DNA of 64,000 nucleotides from Mycobacteroides chelonae CCUG 47445 (GTDB lineage Bacteria > Actinomycetota > Actinomycetes > Mycobacteriales > Mycobacteriaceae): positions 4,898,001 through 4,962,000 of the forward strand of contig NZ_CP007220.1 in the NCBI RefSeq assembly GCF_001632805.1, given 5' to 3'. A model generated the notes under the pieces. The model worked only from the letters and a program-made list of their open reading frames with translations. It made no database searches and was not told the origin of the DNA. Every line of letters begins with the position of its first letter. The first letter of the stretch is position 1. The position numbers and the translations under genes are program-made. Below, piece by piece: positions 53,923-62,549 of this stretch.

Positions 53923-54797
53923 GTAACCGTCCGTAGCAACTCGCGGTCGAGCGCGTAGGTGAAGTCGTCGAGATCACGCCCTGGCGCGGCAACGATGCGT
54001 ACGCGAAGTGCGATGTCCTCGACCAGCATCCGACGATGGGTAGTCCCGCTGAGTACCGGTGCATTTAAGGTTGCCAGCCCGAAACACTCGCCAGATGCCG
54101 CAGCGACGCTGACATCCCTGTGTGTCGATGCAGAACGAATCTCGGGATCTATACCGCGGCGGCGGAAGTTATCGATCAGCAGGTCATGTCCTGCCGGGTT
54201 GTCCTCGCGCGGTACCGTCGCAAGGTCCAGTCCTTGGAGTAACTGCGCGCGCGGAGACTTCGACGCGCCTATTGCATGTCCTGCGGGGAAAACTATGTTG
54301 CGTTCCAGCGTGATTACCGGACCGCCCTCTAACCCGTCCAATACAGCGGGATGCTGTATCACTGCCACATGGATTGCTCCGCGACGTAGTTCTGCGAGCA
54401 GCTGAGTAGTTCCGGCAGTGAGCGTGTGGAGCGCCGCATTGGACGGCATCCGGTTTCGAAGCGCATGAACACAACGCGCGACGTATTCATCATCGAGTTG
54501 CGGAATGACGCCCCAGCGCAAGCCCTGTACGCGCCCATGAAGATGACGCGCCTCATCGAGTAGCCGAGTGGAGTCGTCAACGATCGAGCGGGCGCGAGAA
54601 AAGAGCTCGGCACCCTCGGGCGTGACCGCAGCACCATTGGACGTGCGCTGGATCAGGGTGAGTCCGAGGTGCTTCTCGAGCCTTCGAACGCCCTGAGAAA
54701 CGGACGGCTGCGTTACTCGAAGGCTTGCTGCGGCCTCGCCGAAGTGACGGTGCTCGGCGACAGCCACGAAGTACTGCAAGTCTCGAACCAAGTCCAT
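53919..54797 (-). CDS. LysR-family regulator between two beta-lactamase-type genes
   Basis: The protein is 292 aa from ATG 54797. HTH: DLQYFVAVAEHRHFGEAAASLRVTQPSVSQGVRRLEKHLGLTLIQRTSNGAAVTPEGAE. It overlaps the downstream class-A-like gene by 4 bp (co-transcribed) and diverges from the lipoprotein beta-lactamase gene at 54949, with 151 bp between starts. This is the AmpR-ampC layout of Gram-negative bacteria. In mycobacteria beta-lactamases are usually BlaI- or constitutively controlled, so this pairing is notable. The effector is unknown. Confidence 0.92.
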   Translation of the reverse strand: MDLVRDLQYFVAVAEHRHFGEAAASLRVTQPSVSQGVRRLEKHLGLTLIQRTSNGAAVTPEGAELFSRARSIVDDSTRLLDEARHLHGRVQGLRWGVIPQLDDEYVARCVHALRNRMPSNAALHTLTAGTTQLLAELRRGAIHVAVIQHPAVLDGLEGGPVITLERNIVFPAGHAIGASKSPRAQLLQGLDLATVPREDNPAGHDLLIDNFRRRGIDPEIRSASTHRDVSVAAASGECFGLATLNAPVLSGTTHRRMLVEDIALRVRIVAAPGRDLDDFTYALDRELLRTVT

Positions 54798-54948
54798 TCC
54801 TGTGATCCAACACCACCGCACCGGCCTTGGCTAGCAACCAATGATTCTTCGTTTTTACCTCTTGTAGCAGCGCTGATTCGTCGTGCCTATCGTGTCCTGC
54901 GGCGTGGCTACTTGGTGATCAGCGTCCGGGACATGGTTCGTTAAACCC

Positions 54949-55860
54949 ATGAGCGCACGCCTAAGCCGCCGGGAACTCATCGCGATATTCGCCGCAGCAG
55001 GTCTGTTAGCAGGCTGCAGAACCTCACCGCCGACTAGCACTACGAGCGCGACAAACGTCGACGCCAACGGATACACGGCATTGGAGGACTGGTACAAAGC
55101 AAGAATCGGCCTCTATGCCATCGACTTGAACTCGTTGACGACTATTGAGCACCGAGCCGACGACCAGTTCTCGATGTGTTCGACATTCAAAACATATGCA
55201 GCGGCACGGCTCTTACAGCTTGCTGATGCAGGCGCGATCGACCTGAATACCAAAGTGGCCATTGCAAGCGACGAGATTGTCGTTGATTCCCCCATCACCC
55301 GAGGAGAGGCTGGCTCATCGATGTCTCTCGGCGACATCTGTGCCGCAGCCCTGATTCACAGTGACAACACGGCAGGCAACATCATGCTGCGTACCATCGG
55401 AGGGCCCACTGCTATCACCGCCTTCGCGCAATCCATCGGGGACTCGCACTCTCGGCTGGATCGTTGGGAACCCGACTTAAATACAGCCGTACCGGCAGAT
55501 CCAAGAGACACCACCACCCCCAGAGCCCTATGCACTGGGTACCGTCAGATCCTCACAGCTGACGTCTTGGCAATCCAGGCCCGCGACCGCCTGCTCACGT
55601 GGATGAGATCGAATGTCACCTCTTCCAAACGTTTCCGCGCAGGCTTGCCGCCGGGCTGGACCAGTGCGGACAAAACCGGGGCTGGTGACTACGGATCAAC
55701 CAACGACGCTGGGCTCTTGATAGGCCCTGCCGGTCAACGTGTAGTAGTGGCTGTGATGACACGCTCGCGCGATGACACACAAGACGCTCCACCCTTCAAC
55801 GAAGCCATCGCCGGAGCCATCCGGGTAACGCTGATGCGCCTACGCCATACCCAAGAGTAA
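54949..55860 (+). CDS. Class A beta-lactamase, Tat/lipoprotein type
   Basis: The protein is 303 aa. A double-arginine signal (SRRELIAIFAAAGLLAGC) ends in lipobox Cys23, so it is an exported lipoprotein like M. tuberculosis BlaC. All class A motifs are intact: S78-T-F-K81, S138-D-N140, E174-P-D-L-N178 (omega-loop Glu) and K242-T-G244. Two residues around SxxK (MCSTFK) and GLYAIDL match the mycobacterial BlaC/Bla_Mab group. It should hydrolyse penicillins and cephalosporins. The divergent LysR gene is its likely regulator. Confidence 0.93.
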   Translation: MSARLSRRELIAIFAAAGLLAGCRTSPPTSTTSATNVDANGYTALEDWYKARIGLYAIDLNSLTTIEHRADDQFSMCSTFKTYAAARLLQLADAGAIDLNTKVAIASDEIVVDSPITRGEAGSSMSLGDICAAALIHSDNTAGNIMLRTIGGPTAITAFAQSIGDSHSRLDRWEPDLNTAVPADPRDTTTPRALCTGYRQILTADVLAIQARDRLLTWMRSNVTSSKRFRAGLPPGWTSADKTGAGDYGSTNDAGLLIGPAGQRVVVAVMTRSRDDTQDAPPFNEAIAGAIRVTLMRLRHTQE

Positions 55861-56184
55861 TGGGAATCAGATACACAGGCGCACAGTATCTTTCCTCGTA
55901 CCTCACTGCCCTGCCAGTGTCGGCGGCCTACGTAGCAGACAAGGTAGATGCTGTAGCCACGACGATCTCGACCATTCCCTCACTAGCGGCTATTTGGTCG
56001 ACGGTGCCCGAGGGCCCCGCCACCCCACTGCGGATGGGAGCACACGTCAACGGATTCTGCGTCCACCAAAGAAAGTGGCATCGGTCGTAGCAGCAGGAAA
56101 TATACTGCCGTCCAACAAGATGGGCCTACCGATCAATGATGCTCGGAACGGCGCCGCCTCGGCCTACGGTGCTCCAAGTGCCGG
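55861..56184. other. Intergenic stretch downstream of the beta-lactamase gene
   Basis: About 325 bp between convergent ends. A 76-codon frame begins in a TAATG overlap with the beta-lactamase stop but has no family resemblance or downstream ribosome site. I see no terminator hairpin with a T-run. Nothing further can be supported. Confidence 0.4.
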
Positions 56185-58503
56185 TTAGCCGAGGGAGGGT
56201 AGCAGCAATGGCTGCAGTCGGTAACTGGGTGGTTCGGTGCCGTGTAGATGGCGCACAAAGTAGTCCCAGGTGCGACGTAGCGAGTAGTGCAGCCAACCGT
56301 ACAGTGAGTGCTCGGCGCCAGGAATCATGATCAGGTCGAAGTCTTTGTCCGCCTTGATGAGTCCATCGGCCAGCCGCATCGTCATGTACGGGTGTGCGTT
56401 GTCGTCGAGTTCACCGTGAATGAGCAGCAGCTTGCCTTTCAGGTTGGCGGCCAGCGTGGTGTTCGAGATCGCCGCTTTGCCTTCGGCGCTCAGATCGCCG
56501 TGGTAGTGCTCGGCCCACATCGCCAGGTTGAGGGCGTTGTCATGATTACCCGAAACCGCGACGGCCACCGAGTAGAAGTCAGGGTATCGCAGCACGGCAC
56601 GCGCCGCGGCGAATGCGCCCGCGGACTGTCCCGTAATCCCGACCCGGGCGGTGTCCAGCCACGAATACCGCTGTCCGAGTTCGCGGATTGCGGCGATATG
56701 GTCGTCTAGGGCGCCGGCATTGCCGAGATCCCTATAGGAGTGGTCATGAAATGCCTTGCTACGTCCCGCGCTTCCACGACCGTCGACGGCCACCACCGCG
56801 AACCCGAGCGCGGCGAATGCCTCCGGTTCGCCATAGTGCGGCGGGTTGAACATCGGTCCGGCGCGGTAGAGCTGCGGCCCCGGATAGATGTGTTCGATGA
56901 TCGGGTACGTGCGCTCCGGGTCCAGATCGTGCGGTCGCCAGAGCAGACCGTAGATGGGGGTCTTTCCGTCCGCGGCGGTCGCGCGGAATCGCTCCGGGGG
57001 TTGCCAGCCCAAAATCTTGAGGTCTTCGGTGTCGGGTGTCTCCAACTCCACTACCACCTGACCGTCGCTGTCGAGTACCACTGAGCGTGGCGGCTGGCTC
57101 GGGCTTGAGGCCCGGTCCACCAGGTAGCCGCCCTGCGGCGGGCTCACCGCGTCATGATCTAGATCGTCATCTGTGAGTCGGGTGAACCCGTTGCCGTCCA
57201 GTCCGATTCGGCAGAGTTGCCGCAGGTACGGGTCGGCCTCGACCAGGCCGTTGGCCGTGAAGTACACCTGTCGAGCCTTCTCATCGACCCATAACAGGCT
57301 GCTCACCAGCCACGGCCCGGTGGTTATCTGGGTGACCCGGTCTCCGTCAGCCGAATAGAGGTACAAGTGGCCCCAGCCGTCGCGTTGCGACCACCATAGG
57401 ATCTCGCCGGTGTCCAGCACGTGCACCATGTGCGGGTCGCCAAGCAGCACGGTCGGGTCGACCCGGGTCTGGCCCGTTTCGGTGATCAGCGTGCTGACCG
57501 CGCCGGTCGACGGGTCGAGGCGACGCAATGCCAGGGTGCGCGCATCGCGTGACTGGTGCAGGAAGTACACGTCGTCACCGCTCCACCAGGCGTAGACGAG
57601 TGCGACATTGTGCATGATCGGTATCGCTTCGGTCTGCTGCCGTACGATCGTGCGTTGCTCGACGTCGAGCACGTTCCAGGTCATCGTTGCCACGGTGTCC
57701 TCGCCGGGCATCGAGTAGCGGGTGCGGTGTTCCACGGGCCGGCCGCCGTCGGCAGGGCTGGATTCGACGAGCACTAGTTCGGGCACCTCACGTTGATCGA
57801 TGCGCGCAACCAGGATTCGGGTGGAATCGGGCGACCAGTGCAGGATCATCGGCGCCGGAATACCCAGTGCACGGGTCAGTGCGCGTGCACCGGTGGTGTC
57901 TGGCAGGCCGCCGTAATCGAAGTAGGGTTCAGCGTCATCAGTGAGGGCCTGTTCGGTGCCATCAGCCCGGCTGCGGACCCAGATATTGCCCTCGCGGCGG
58001 AACGCATCCCACCGCTCATCGGGAGACGGGATCGCGCCCGGAATAGTTGCGGCGGTGTCAGATTCGGTGCAGGCGCCTTCCGCCCATTTCCAATTACGGT
58101 CGAACGCGCTGAACAGCACCGTGTCATCCGCGCGGACATCTACGGCCACAATCGGTAGATCGGCACCGGTCACCGCCTGCCCGGCCGCCGCCGACAGTGC
58201 GGCGGCCAACGCGTCGTGGTCGAAGGCGGCCCGACGCGTCTTCACATCGGGATCGACCGCGACGTAGCGGGTTCCGATCCGGTACCAGAATCGGGCACCG
58301 TAAGCGAACCACTGCGGTGTCAGCACAGTGCCCGGCACGCGCCGGGATCGGTGTGGGAAAAGCATCTGCTCGGCACGCGCGTAATCGGAATCGCTCAACA
58401 ATGTCGTCACACCAGGCATCCAACACGCGGACGTAACGGCACAGTCAACAGCGACTTGACCATGCCGCAGCGGCACAGCGTTTGGTGAAGCAATGCCGTT
58501 CAT
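56185..58503 (-). CDS. Prolyl oligopeptidase-family (S9) peptidase, DPP IV-like
   Basis: The protein is 772 aa from ATG 58503 (AGGTGG 7 nt upstream). The N-terminal ~510 residues form a beta-propeller with repeated WSPD/WSQRD elements. The C-terminal alpha/beta-hydrolase domain has G-Q-S-A-G (nucleophile Ser), a DDN acid region (HGELDDNAHPY) and EHS (catalytic His in IPGAEHSLYG). The DPP IV-like layout implies release of N-terminal dipeptides. No signal peptide is visible, so it is probably cytosolic. Confidence 0.93.
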   Translation of the reverse strand: MNGIASPNAVPLRHGQVAVDCAVTSACWMPGVTTLLSDSDYARAEQMLFPHRSRRVPGTVLTPQWFAYGARFWYRIGTRYVAVDPDVKTRRAAFDHDALAAALSAAAGQAVTGADLPIVAVDVRADDTVLFSAFDRNWKWAEGACTESDTAATIPGAIPSPDERWDAFRREGNIWVRSRADGTEQALTDDAEPYFDYGGLPDTTGARALTRALGIPAPMILHWSPDSTRILVARIDQREVPELVLVESSPADGGRPVEHRTRYSMPGEDTVATMTWNVLDVEQRTIVRQQTEAIPIMHNVALVYAWWSGDDVYFLHQSRDARTLALRRLDPSTGAVSTLITETGQTRVDPTVLLGDPHMVHVLDTGEILWWSQRDGWGHLYLYSADGDRVTQITTGPWLVSSLLWVDEKARQVYFTANGLVEADPYLRQLCRIGLDGNGFTRLTDDDLDHDAVSPPQGGYLVDRASSPSQPPRSVVLDSDGQVVVELETPDTEDLKILGWQPPERFRATAADGKTPIYGLLWRPHDLDPERTYPIIEHIYPGPQLYRAGPMFNPPHYGEPEAFAALGFAVVAVDGRGSAGRSKAFHDHSYRDLGNAGALDDHIAAIRELGQRYSWLDTARVGITGQSAGAFAAARAVLRYPDFYSVAVAVSGNHDNALNLAMWAEHYHGDLSAEGKAAISNTTLAANLKGKLLLIHGELDDNAHPYMTMRLADGLIKADKDFDLIMIPGAEHSLYGWLHYSLRRTWDYFVRHLHGTEPPSYRLQPLLLPSLG

Positions 58504-58787
58504 CGCTGCCACCTAACTGGATTCGCATTCCCTGAGCTTCCTCGGCAACGATGTTTTGGCAGTAGCGCTGCCATTGATACCGGTCCGCGCCCGAAAGCAC
58601 TGGATGCCACAGGGTTTTCGTGACCTAATCAGAGGGTTCGTCGGGGTCAGTGGCGCATGTGCGGTTGTAACCCAGGGTCCTTTGCGAGGTGATGCGCGTA
58701 AGGCCCAGCGTTAGGAACGCAGAGCGCGGTTTCCTCATCGTGGTCCCGACGAGAACTGCGATATTCACTTAGGTGGGTGGTCAGCAT

Positions 58788-59495
58788 CTATTGGTTTAGC
58801 CAGGTGATGATGCCGGTGTCGAGTGAGTAGTAGGCGCCGATGATTCGTAGATCTTTGTTTTGGGTTCTCGATGCCAACGGCGGGTCCGCGCGTAACGCGT
58901 TGACTGTTAAGTGGATTTGGGCGCGAATGGTTGTTTCGATGAGGTCATCGAGGGATTTTGATGGGGTCTGTTTTGCTTGCAGGTAGGCGGGTTTGAGTGC
59001 CTCGGCCACTTCGGCGAGGTGTGCGGGTGCGGGAGTGTGTTGCTCCAGGGATTTCACGGCCGCGGTCACTGCGCCGCAGCGTTGGTGGCCCAGAACCACC
59101 ATCAGCGGGGTGTGGTCCATGACGGCGCCGTATTCGATGCTGCCCTCGATGAGTGCGTCGTAATCCTGTGCGCCGGTGCGTACGACGAATAGATCGCCGA
59201 GGCCTTGGTCGAAGACGATTTCCGGTGGGACCCGGGAGTCGATGCAGCTGAACACGATTGCTAGGGGATCCTGATCGCTGGCCAGGTCGGCACGCCGCTG
59301 CGGGGATTGATGGGGATGGGACATCTGTCCGCTGGCAAAACGGGCGTTGCCCGCTTTGAGAACTTCGAGCGGATCGCTGTGCTCGGCCACGGAGGAGGTG
59401 ACGACCGGCGTTGGCGCGCCCTGCTCACACGCGGCGGTGGCCATGACCGTGAGTCCTGTCAGCAGCAGTGCTCTCCGATTCATCGGCGTGCTCAT
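58788..59495 (-). CDS. Exported beta-class carbonic anhydrase
   Basis: The protein is 235 aa. The N-terminus MSTPMNRRALLLTGLTVMAT contains a Tat-like NRR and leads to a possible weak lipobox (ATAAC, C23). Beta-CA ligands are present: C84-x-D86-x-R88 (FSCIDSRVPPEIVFDQG) and H137-x2-C140 (LGHQRCGAV). A C-terminal hydrophobic ending is typical of the group. Beta-CAs outside the cytosol are uncommon. It lies 4 bp downstream of a DUF5313 membrane protein gene in one operon and opposite the ArsR/PEPCK/SulP genes. Confidence 0.9.
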   Translation of the reverse strand: MSTPMNRRALLLTGLTVMATAACEQGAPTPVVTSSVAEHSDPLEVLKAGNARFASGQMSHPHQSPQRRADLASDQDPLAIVFSCIDSRVPPEIVFDQGLGDLFVVRTGAQDYDALIEGSIEYGAVMDHTPLMVVLGHQRCGAVTAAVKSLEQHTPAPAHLAEVAEALKPAYLQAKQTPSKSLDDLIETTIRAQIHLTVNALRADPPLASRTQNKDLRIIGAYYSLDTGIITWLNQ

Positions 59496-59499
59496 GGCC

Positions 59500-59916
59500 T
59501 TAGATGGGGTCGCTGCTTGAGTAGCTGTCGGTTGTTTGCGGTCGCTCGCCGTAGCGTTGCGCGTACGCCTGGTGTTTGCGTGCGTTCTTTTCGCGGTTGA
59601 CGTTGTCGGCGAGTTTGGGATCTAGCCCGTGTGTGGCCAGGCGGTGGCGACGCCAGATCTTGTTGAGAGCGTGGGTCATCAGAATCGCCCACACATAGAT
59701 CGGCAGTGTGATCGCGGTATGCAGCAGCAGCCCGCCCGGTAGCAGCCAGAACGGGGCCAAGATGAAGTGCGGCGGGATCACGTAACGGATCATGTGCCGC
59801 CGGACGGCTCCTGGGCCTGCCAGATCGTTGGCGACCCAATCGCTCATGCTGTCGGGCAGGCGCTTGCCGTAGCAATAGGTGACGTATTGCCATCGGGTAG
59901 GGCGGTCGGTGGCCAT
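59500..59916 (-). CDS. DUF5313-like membrane protein
   Basis: The protein is 138 aa from ATG 59916, chosen for its AGGAG site 7 nt upstream (a longer frame to 59964 lacks one). It begins RWQYVTYCYGKRLPDSMSDWVANDLAGPGAVRRH, with a hydrophobic middle (ILAPFWLLPGGLLLHTAITLPIYVWAILMTH) of one or two membrane segments and a basic C-terminal part (NKIWRRHRLATHGLDPKLA). This matches the actinobacterial DUF5313 pattern as I recall it. Its 3' end is 4 bp from the carbonic anhydrase start, so both are one operon. Confidence 0.82.
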   Translation of the reverse strand: MATDRPTRWQYVTYCYGKRLPDSMSDWVANDLAGPGAVRRHMIRYVIPPHFILAPFWLLPGGLLLHTAITLPIYVWAILMTHALNKIWRRHRLATHGLDPKLADNVNREKNARKHQAYAQRYGERPQTTDSYSSSDPI

Positions 59917-59986
59917 CGACAACTCCTGGGTGTTACTTCCGGTGCGTGTGCTCGGGCGAGCCACCCCGGTCCGAGTATTGGAGGGT

Positions 59987-60048
59987 GGCTCTCACCGGAT
60001 GCGGGCATCAGGCAGTTCTGATGAGTACAGGTAGCCCCGGTGAGAGCC
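59987..60048. promoter_or_regulatory. Nested inverted repeat in the CA-operon/ArsR divergent region
   Basis: GGCTCTCACCGG (59987-59998) pairs exactly over 12 bp with CCGGTGAGAGCC (60037-60048). Inside it CATCAG (60006-60011) pairs with CTGATG (60018-60023). The element lies 71 bp from the DUF5313 start and about 85 bp before the ArsR start. It could form a structured leader RNA on either strand or a double operator for the ArsR protein. Confidence 0.6.
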
Positions 60049-60132
60049 AAACCGAACTATAGATGGGCGCTTGTCCAGCGTTATTGCCGGGTTGCTAATC
60101 TTTGCATGTTGTCGTTCAGTGAGGTGGTCTTG

Positions 60133-60504
60133 GTGGTGGATGCACGTCAGCCGCTGTACCGGATGAAGGCGGATTTCTTCAAGACGCTGGGGCATCCGGT
60201 GCGGATCAGGGTGTTGGAGTTGCTCAGTGAGCGCGATCAGGCGGTCTCGGAGATGCTCCCCGAAGTCGGGATCGAAGCAGCGAATCTGTCCCAGCAGTTG
60301 GCAGTGCTGCGCCGTGCTGGCTTGGTGACCGCGCGGCGCGAAGGCTTGTCGGTGCTGTACACGTTGACTTCTCCGCAGGTGGCCGAGCTGTTGGCCACCG
60401 CGCGGCGGATTTTGACTGGGGTGAATGCCGATCAAGCCGAATGGCTTGATGGTGCCGCCCCGGTCTCTGTGGGGCCTGCGCGGGTGACGCGGGCCCGGCG
60501 CTAG
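60133..60504 (+). CDS. ArsR/SmtB-family metalloregulator-like repressor
   Basis: The protein is 123 aa from GTG 60133 (GAGG 8 nt upstream). The frame is open back to 60040, but that start lies in the inverted repeat. The winged HTH is typical: FFKTLGHPVRIRVLELLSERDQAVSEMLPEV, then LSQQLAVLRRAGLVTARREGLSVLYTL. No Cys cluster for arsenic-type metal binding is visible, so the ligand is unclear. It is divergent from the carbonic anhydrase operon and upstream of PEPCK, and ends inside its own terminator stem. Confidence 0.9.
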   Translation: MVDARQPLYRMKADFFKTLGHPVRIRVLELLSERDQAVSEMLPEVGIEAANLSQQLAVLRRAGLVTARREGLSVLYTLTSPQVAELLATARRILTGVNADQAEWLDGAAPVSVGPARVTRARR

Positions 60505-60560
60505 CCGGAGGTAGGGCCGTTACCTCCGGCTAGCGCCCTCTAGTTGCTTGTTTTCTTAAT
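60497..60560 (+). terminator. Rho-independent terminator after the ArsR gene
   Basis: A perfect 17-bp stem (60497-60513 with 60521-60537, 7-nt loop) is followed by a T-rich tail. The ArsR stop codon (60502-60504) lies in the stem. It separates the ArsR transcript from the PEPCK gene, implying that PEPCK has its own promoter. Confidence 0.85.
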
Positions 60561-60610
60561 TAGCGTGCTTTGTTGATAGTTAGATTCTGAAGAGCTGGTG
60601 AGGAGCGGTT

Positions 60611-62488
60611 GTGGTGAATTCGGTGGACGCGGTGGGTACGACAGTCCAGGGTCTGGCGCCTGCGCCGACCACCCATGCGGGGGTGTTGTTGTGGGTGTCG
60701 GAGATGGCTGAGTTGTTGGGCCCAGACAAGGTGCTGTGGTGTGACGGGTCGCGCGCCGAGTGGGATCGCCTGACCAAGCAACTGGTGGCCAAGGGCACGT
60801 TTGTGCCGTTGCGGGGTAAGCCGAATTCTTTTTGGGCTGCGTCGGATCCGGCGGATGTGGCGCGGGTTGAGGACCGCACATTCATCTGCTCGGACAATGC
60901 GGCCGATGCCGGTCCGACCAACAACTGGATGGATCCGGTGGATATGACCACGATTATGACCGAGGAGTACCGGGGTGCGATGGCGGGGCGCACGATGTAT
61001 GTGATCGCGTTCTGCATGGGCCCGCTGGGCTCTGATGACCCGAAGTTCGGTGTGCAGGTGACCGATTCGGAGTACGTGGCGGTCTCGATGCAGATCATGA
61101 CCCGCTCTGGCGCGCAGGTGTGGGATCGCCTGGGGCTGCGCGGCCGGTTCGTCAAATGTGTGCACTCGGTGGGTGCTCCACTCGCGCCGGGGCAAGCTGA
61201 TGTGCCGTGGCCTTGTGATGAGACCAAATACATTTCCCATTTCCCGGCCACCCGCACCATCTGGAGTTACGGCTCCGGGTATGGCGGTAATGCGTTGTTG
61301 GGTAAGAAGTGTTTCGCGTTGCGGATCGCCTCGGTGATGGCGCGCGATGAGGGCTGGCTGGCCGAACACATGCTGATCCTCAAACTCACCTCGCCCGAAG
61401 GTGTCGTGAAGTATGTGGCCGCGGCGTTCCCATCCTCATGCGGTAAAACCAATATGGCGATGCTGCAACCCACATTGGCGGGATGGACGGCCGAAACGAT
61501 CGGCGATGACATCGCCTGGATGCGGATCGGGGCTGACGGACGCCTGTACGCGGTCAATCCCGAAGCCGGATTCTTCGGGGTCGCGCCCGGCACCGGGCGC
61601 GCCACCAACCCGCACGCGATGGACACCATCGAGTTGGGCAACTCAATCTTCACCAACACCGCACTGACCAACGACGGAGATGTCTGGTGGGAAGGTGCCA
61701 CCGACACCCCGCCCGAACACTTAACTGACTGGCGCGGTCAGCACTGGACGCCTGCATCCACCGAGCCTGCCGCGCACCCGAATTCGCGGTATTGCACCCC
61801 GATCGCACAGTGTCCGACCGTTGCCCCCGAGTGGGATGACCCCACCGGGGTGCCGATCTCGGCGATCTTCTTCGGCGGCCGGCGCGCCAGCACCGTCCCG
61901 CTGATCACCGAATCCCGCAACTGGCGCCACGGGGTGTTCCTAGCCTCCACACTGTCCTCGGAAACCACCGCAGCCGCAGCCGGCGAAGTCGGCGTGCTGC
62001 GCCGCGACCCCATGGCGATGCGCCCCTTCCTCGGGTACCACGTCGGCGACTACTTCCAGCACTGGCTCAATATCGGCAACCGCAGCGACCCAGACCTGCT
62101 GCCGAAGATCTTCTACGTCAACTGGTTCCGCCGCAGCGCCGACGGCAAGTTCCTGTGGCCCGGATTCGGAGACAACGCCCGCGTCCTCAAATGGGCGCTC
62201 GAGCGCCTCGACGCTGCCGCTGACGCGGTCGCAACCCCAATCGGCTACCTACCCACCAGTGATGCACTCGATCGCACCGGCCTGGACATCAGCGACCAGG
62301 ACCTCGAAGCCGCACTGGCGGTCAACATCGACGAATGGATCACCGAGACCGAATCCATCGACTACTGGTATGCCAGCATCGGCGGCAACCGGCTACCCGA
62401 TGACCTGCGGATCGAGCTGGGTGCCCTGCGGACGAGACTGGCCCAAGCCCGACAGGGATGCGCCGGCTCGGTCACCGAATCACCGTGA
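60611..62488 (+). CDS. pckG: Phosphoenolpyruvate carboxykinase (GTP)
   Basis: The protein is 625 aa from GTG 60611 (AGGAG 5 nt upstream). GTP-type PEPCK motifs: the kinase-1 P-loop FPSSCGKTN near residue 275, then GDDIAWM (metal site), the GVAPGTG loop, and late [14 protein letters not shown]. The length fits the ~605-residue mycobacterial enzyme. The enzyme makes PEP and CO2 from oxaloacetate plus GTP, and in mycobacteria can run in both directions. Next to a carbonic anhydrase operon and an anion transporter it may be part of CO2/bicarbonate handling. Confidence 0.95.
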   Translation: MVNSVDAVGTTVQGLAPAPTTHAGVLLWVSEMAELLGPDKVLWCDGSRAEWDRLTKQLVAKGTFVPLRGKPNSFWAASDPADVARVEDRTFICSDNAADAGPTNNWMDPVDMTTIMTEEYRGAMAGRTMYVIAFCMGPLGSDDPKFGVQVTDSEYVAVSMQIMTRSGAQVWDRLGLRGRFVKCVHSVGAPLAPGQADVPWPCDETKYISHFPATRTIWSYGSGYGGNALLGKKCFALRIASVMARDEGWLAEHMLILKLTSPEGVVKYVAAAFPSSCGKTNMAMLQPTLAGWTAETIGDDIAWMRIGADGRLYAVNPEAGFFGVAPGTGRATNPHAMDTIELGNSIFTNTALTNDGDVWWEGATDTPPEHLTDWRGQHWTPASTEPAAHPNSRYCTPIAQCPTVAPEWDDPTGVPISAIFFGGRRASTVPLITESRNWRHGVFLASTLSSETTAAAAGEVGVLRRDPMAMRPFLGYHVGDYFQHWLNIGNRSDPDLLPKIFYVNWFRRSADGKFLWPGFGDNARVLKWALERLDAAADAVATPIGYLPTSDALDRTGLDISDQDLEAALAVNIDEWITETESIDYWYASIGGNRLPDDLRIELGALRTRLAQARQGCAGSVTESP

Positions 62489-62549
62489 CCACCAACCTAA
62501 ATAAGGGCCTCGCGCCGCGGCGGGGCCCGATCGATCACAGGATCCGGTG

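Noticed and set aside
54798..54948. A specific LysR box in the beta-lactamase divergent region
   Set aside because: I could not find a clear T-N11-A inverted repeat; only the gene layout supports regulation.
55860..56090. 76-codon frame overlapping the beta-lactamase stop
   Set aside because: The overlap is suggestive, but the product has no family pattern and no second supporting signal.
62505..62527. GC-rich inverted repeat after the PEPCK gene as a terminator
   Set aside because: The stem is imperfect and no T-run follows, so termination cannot be claimed.
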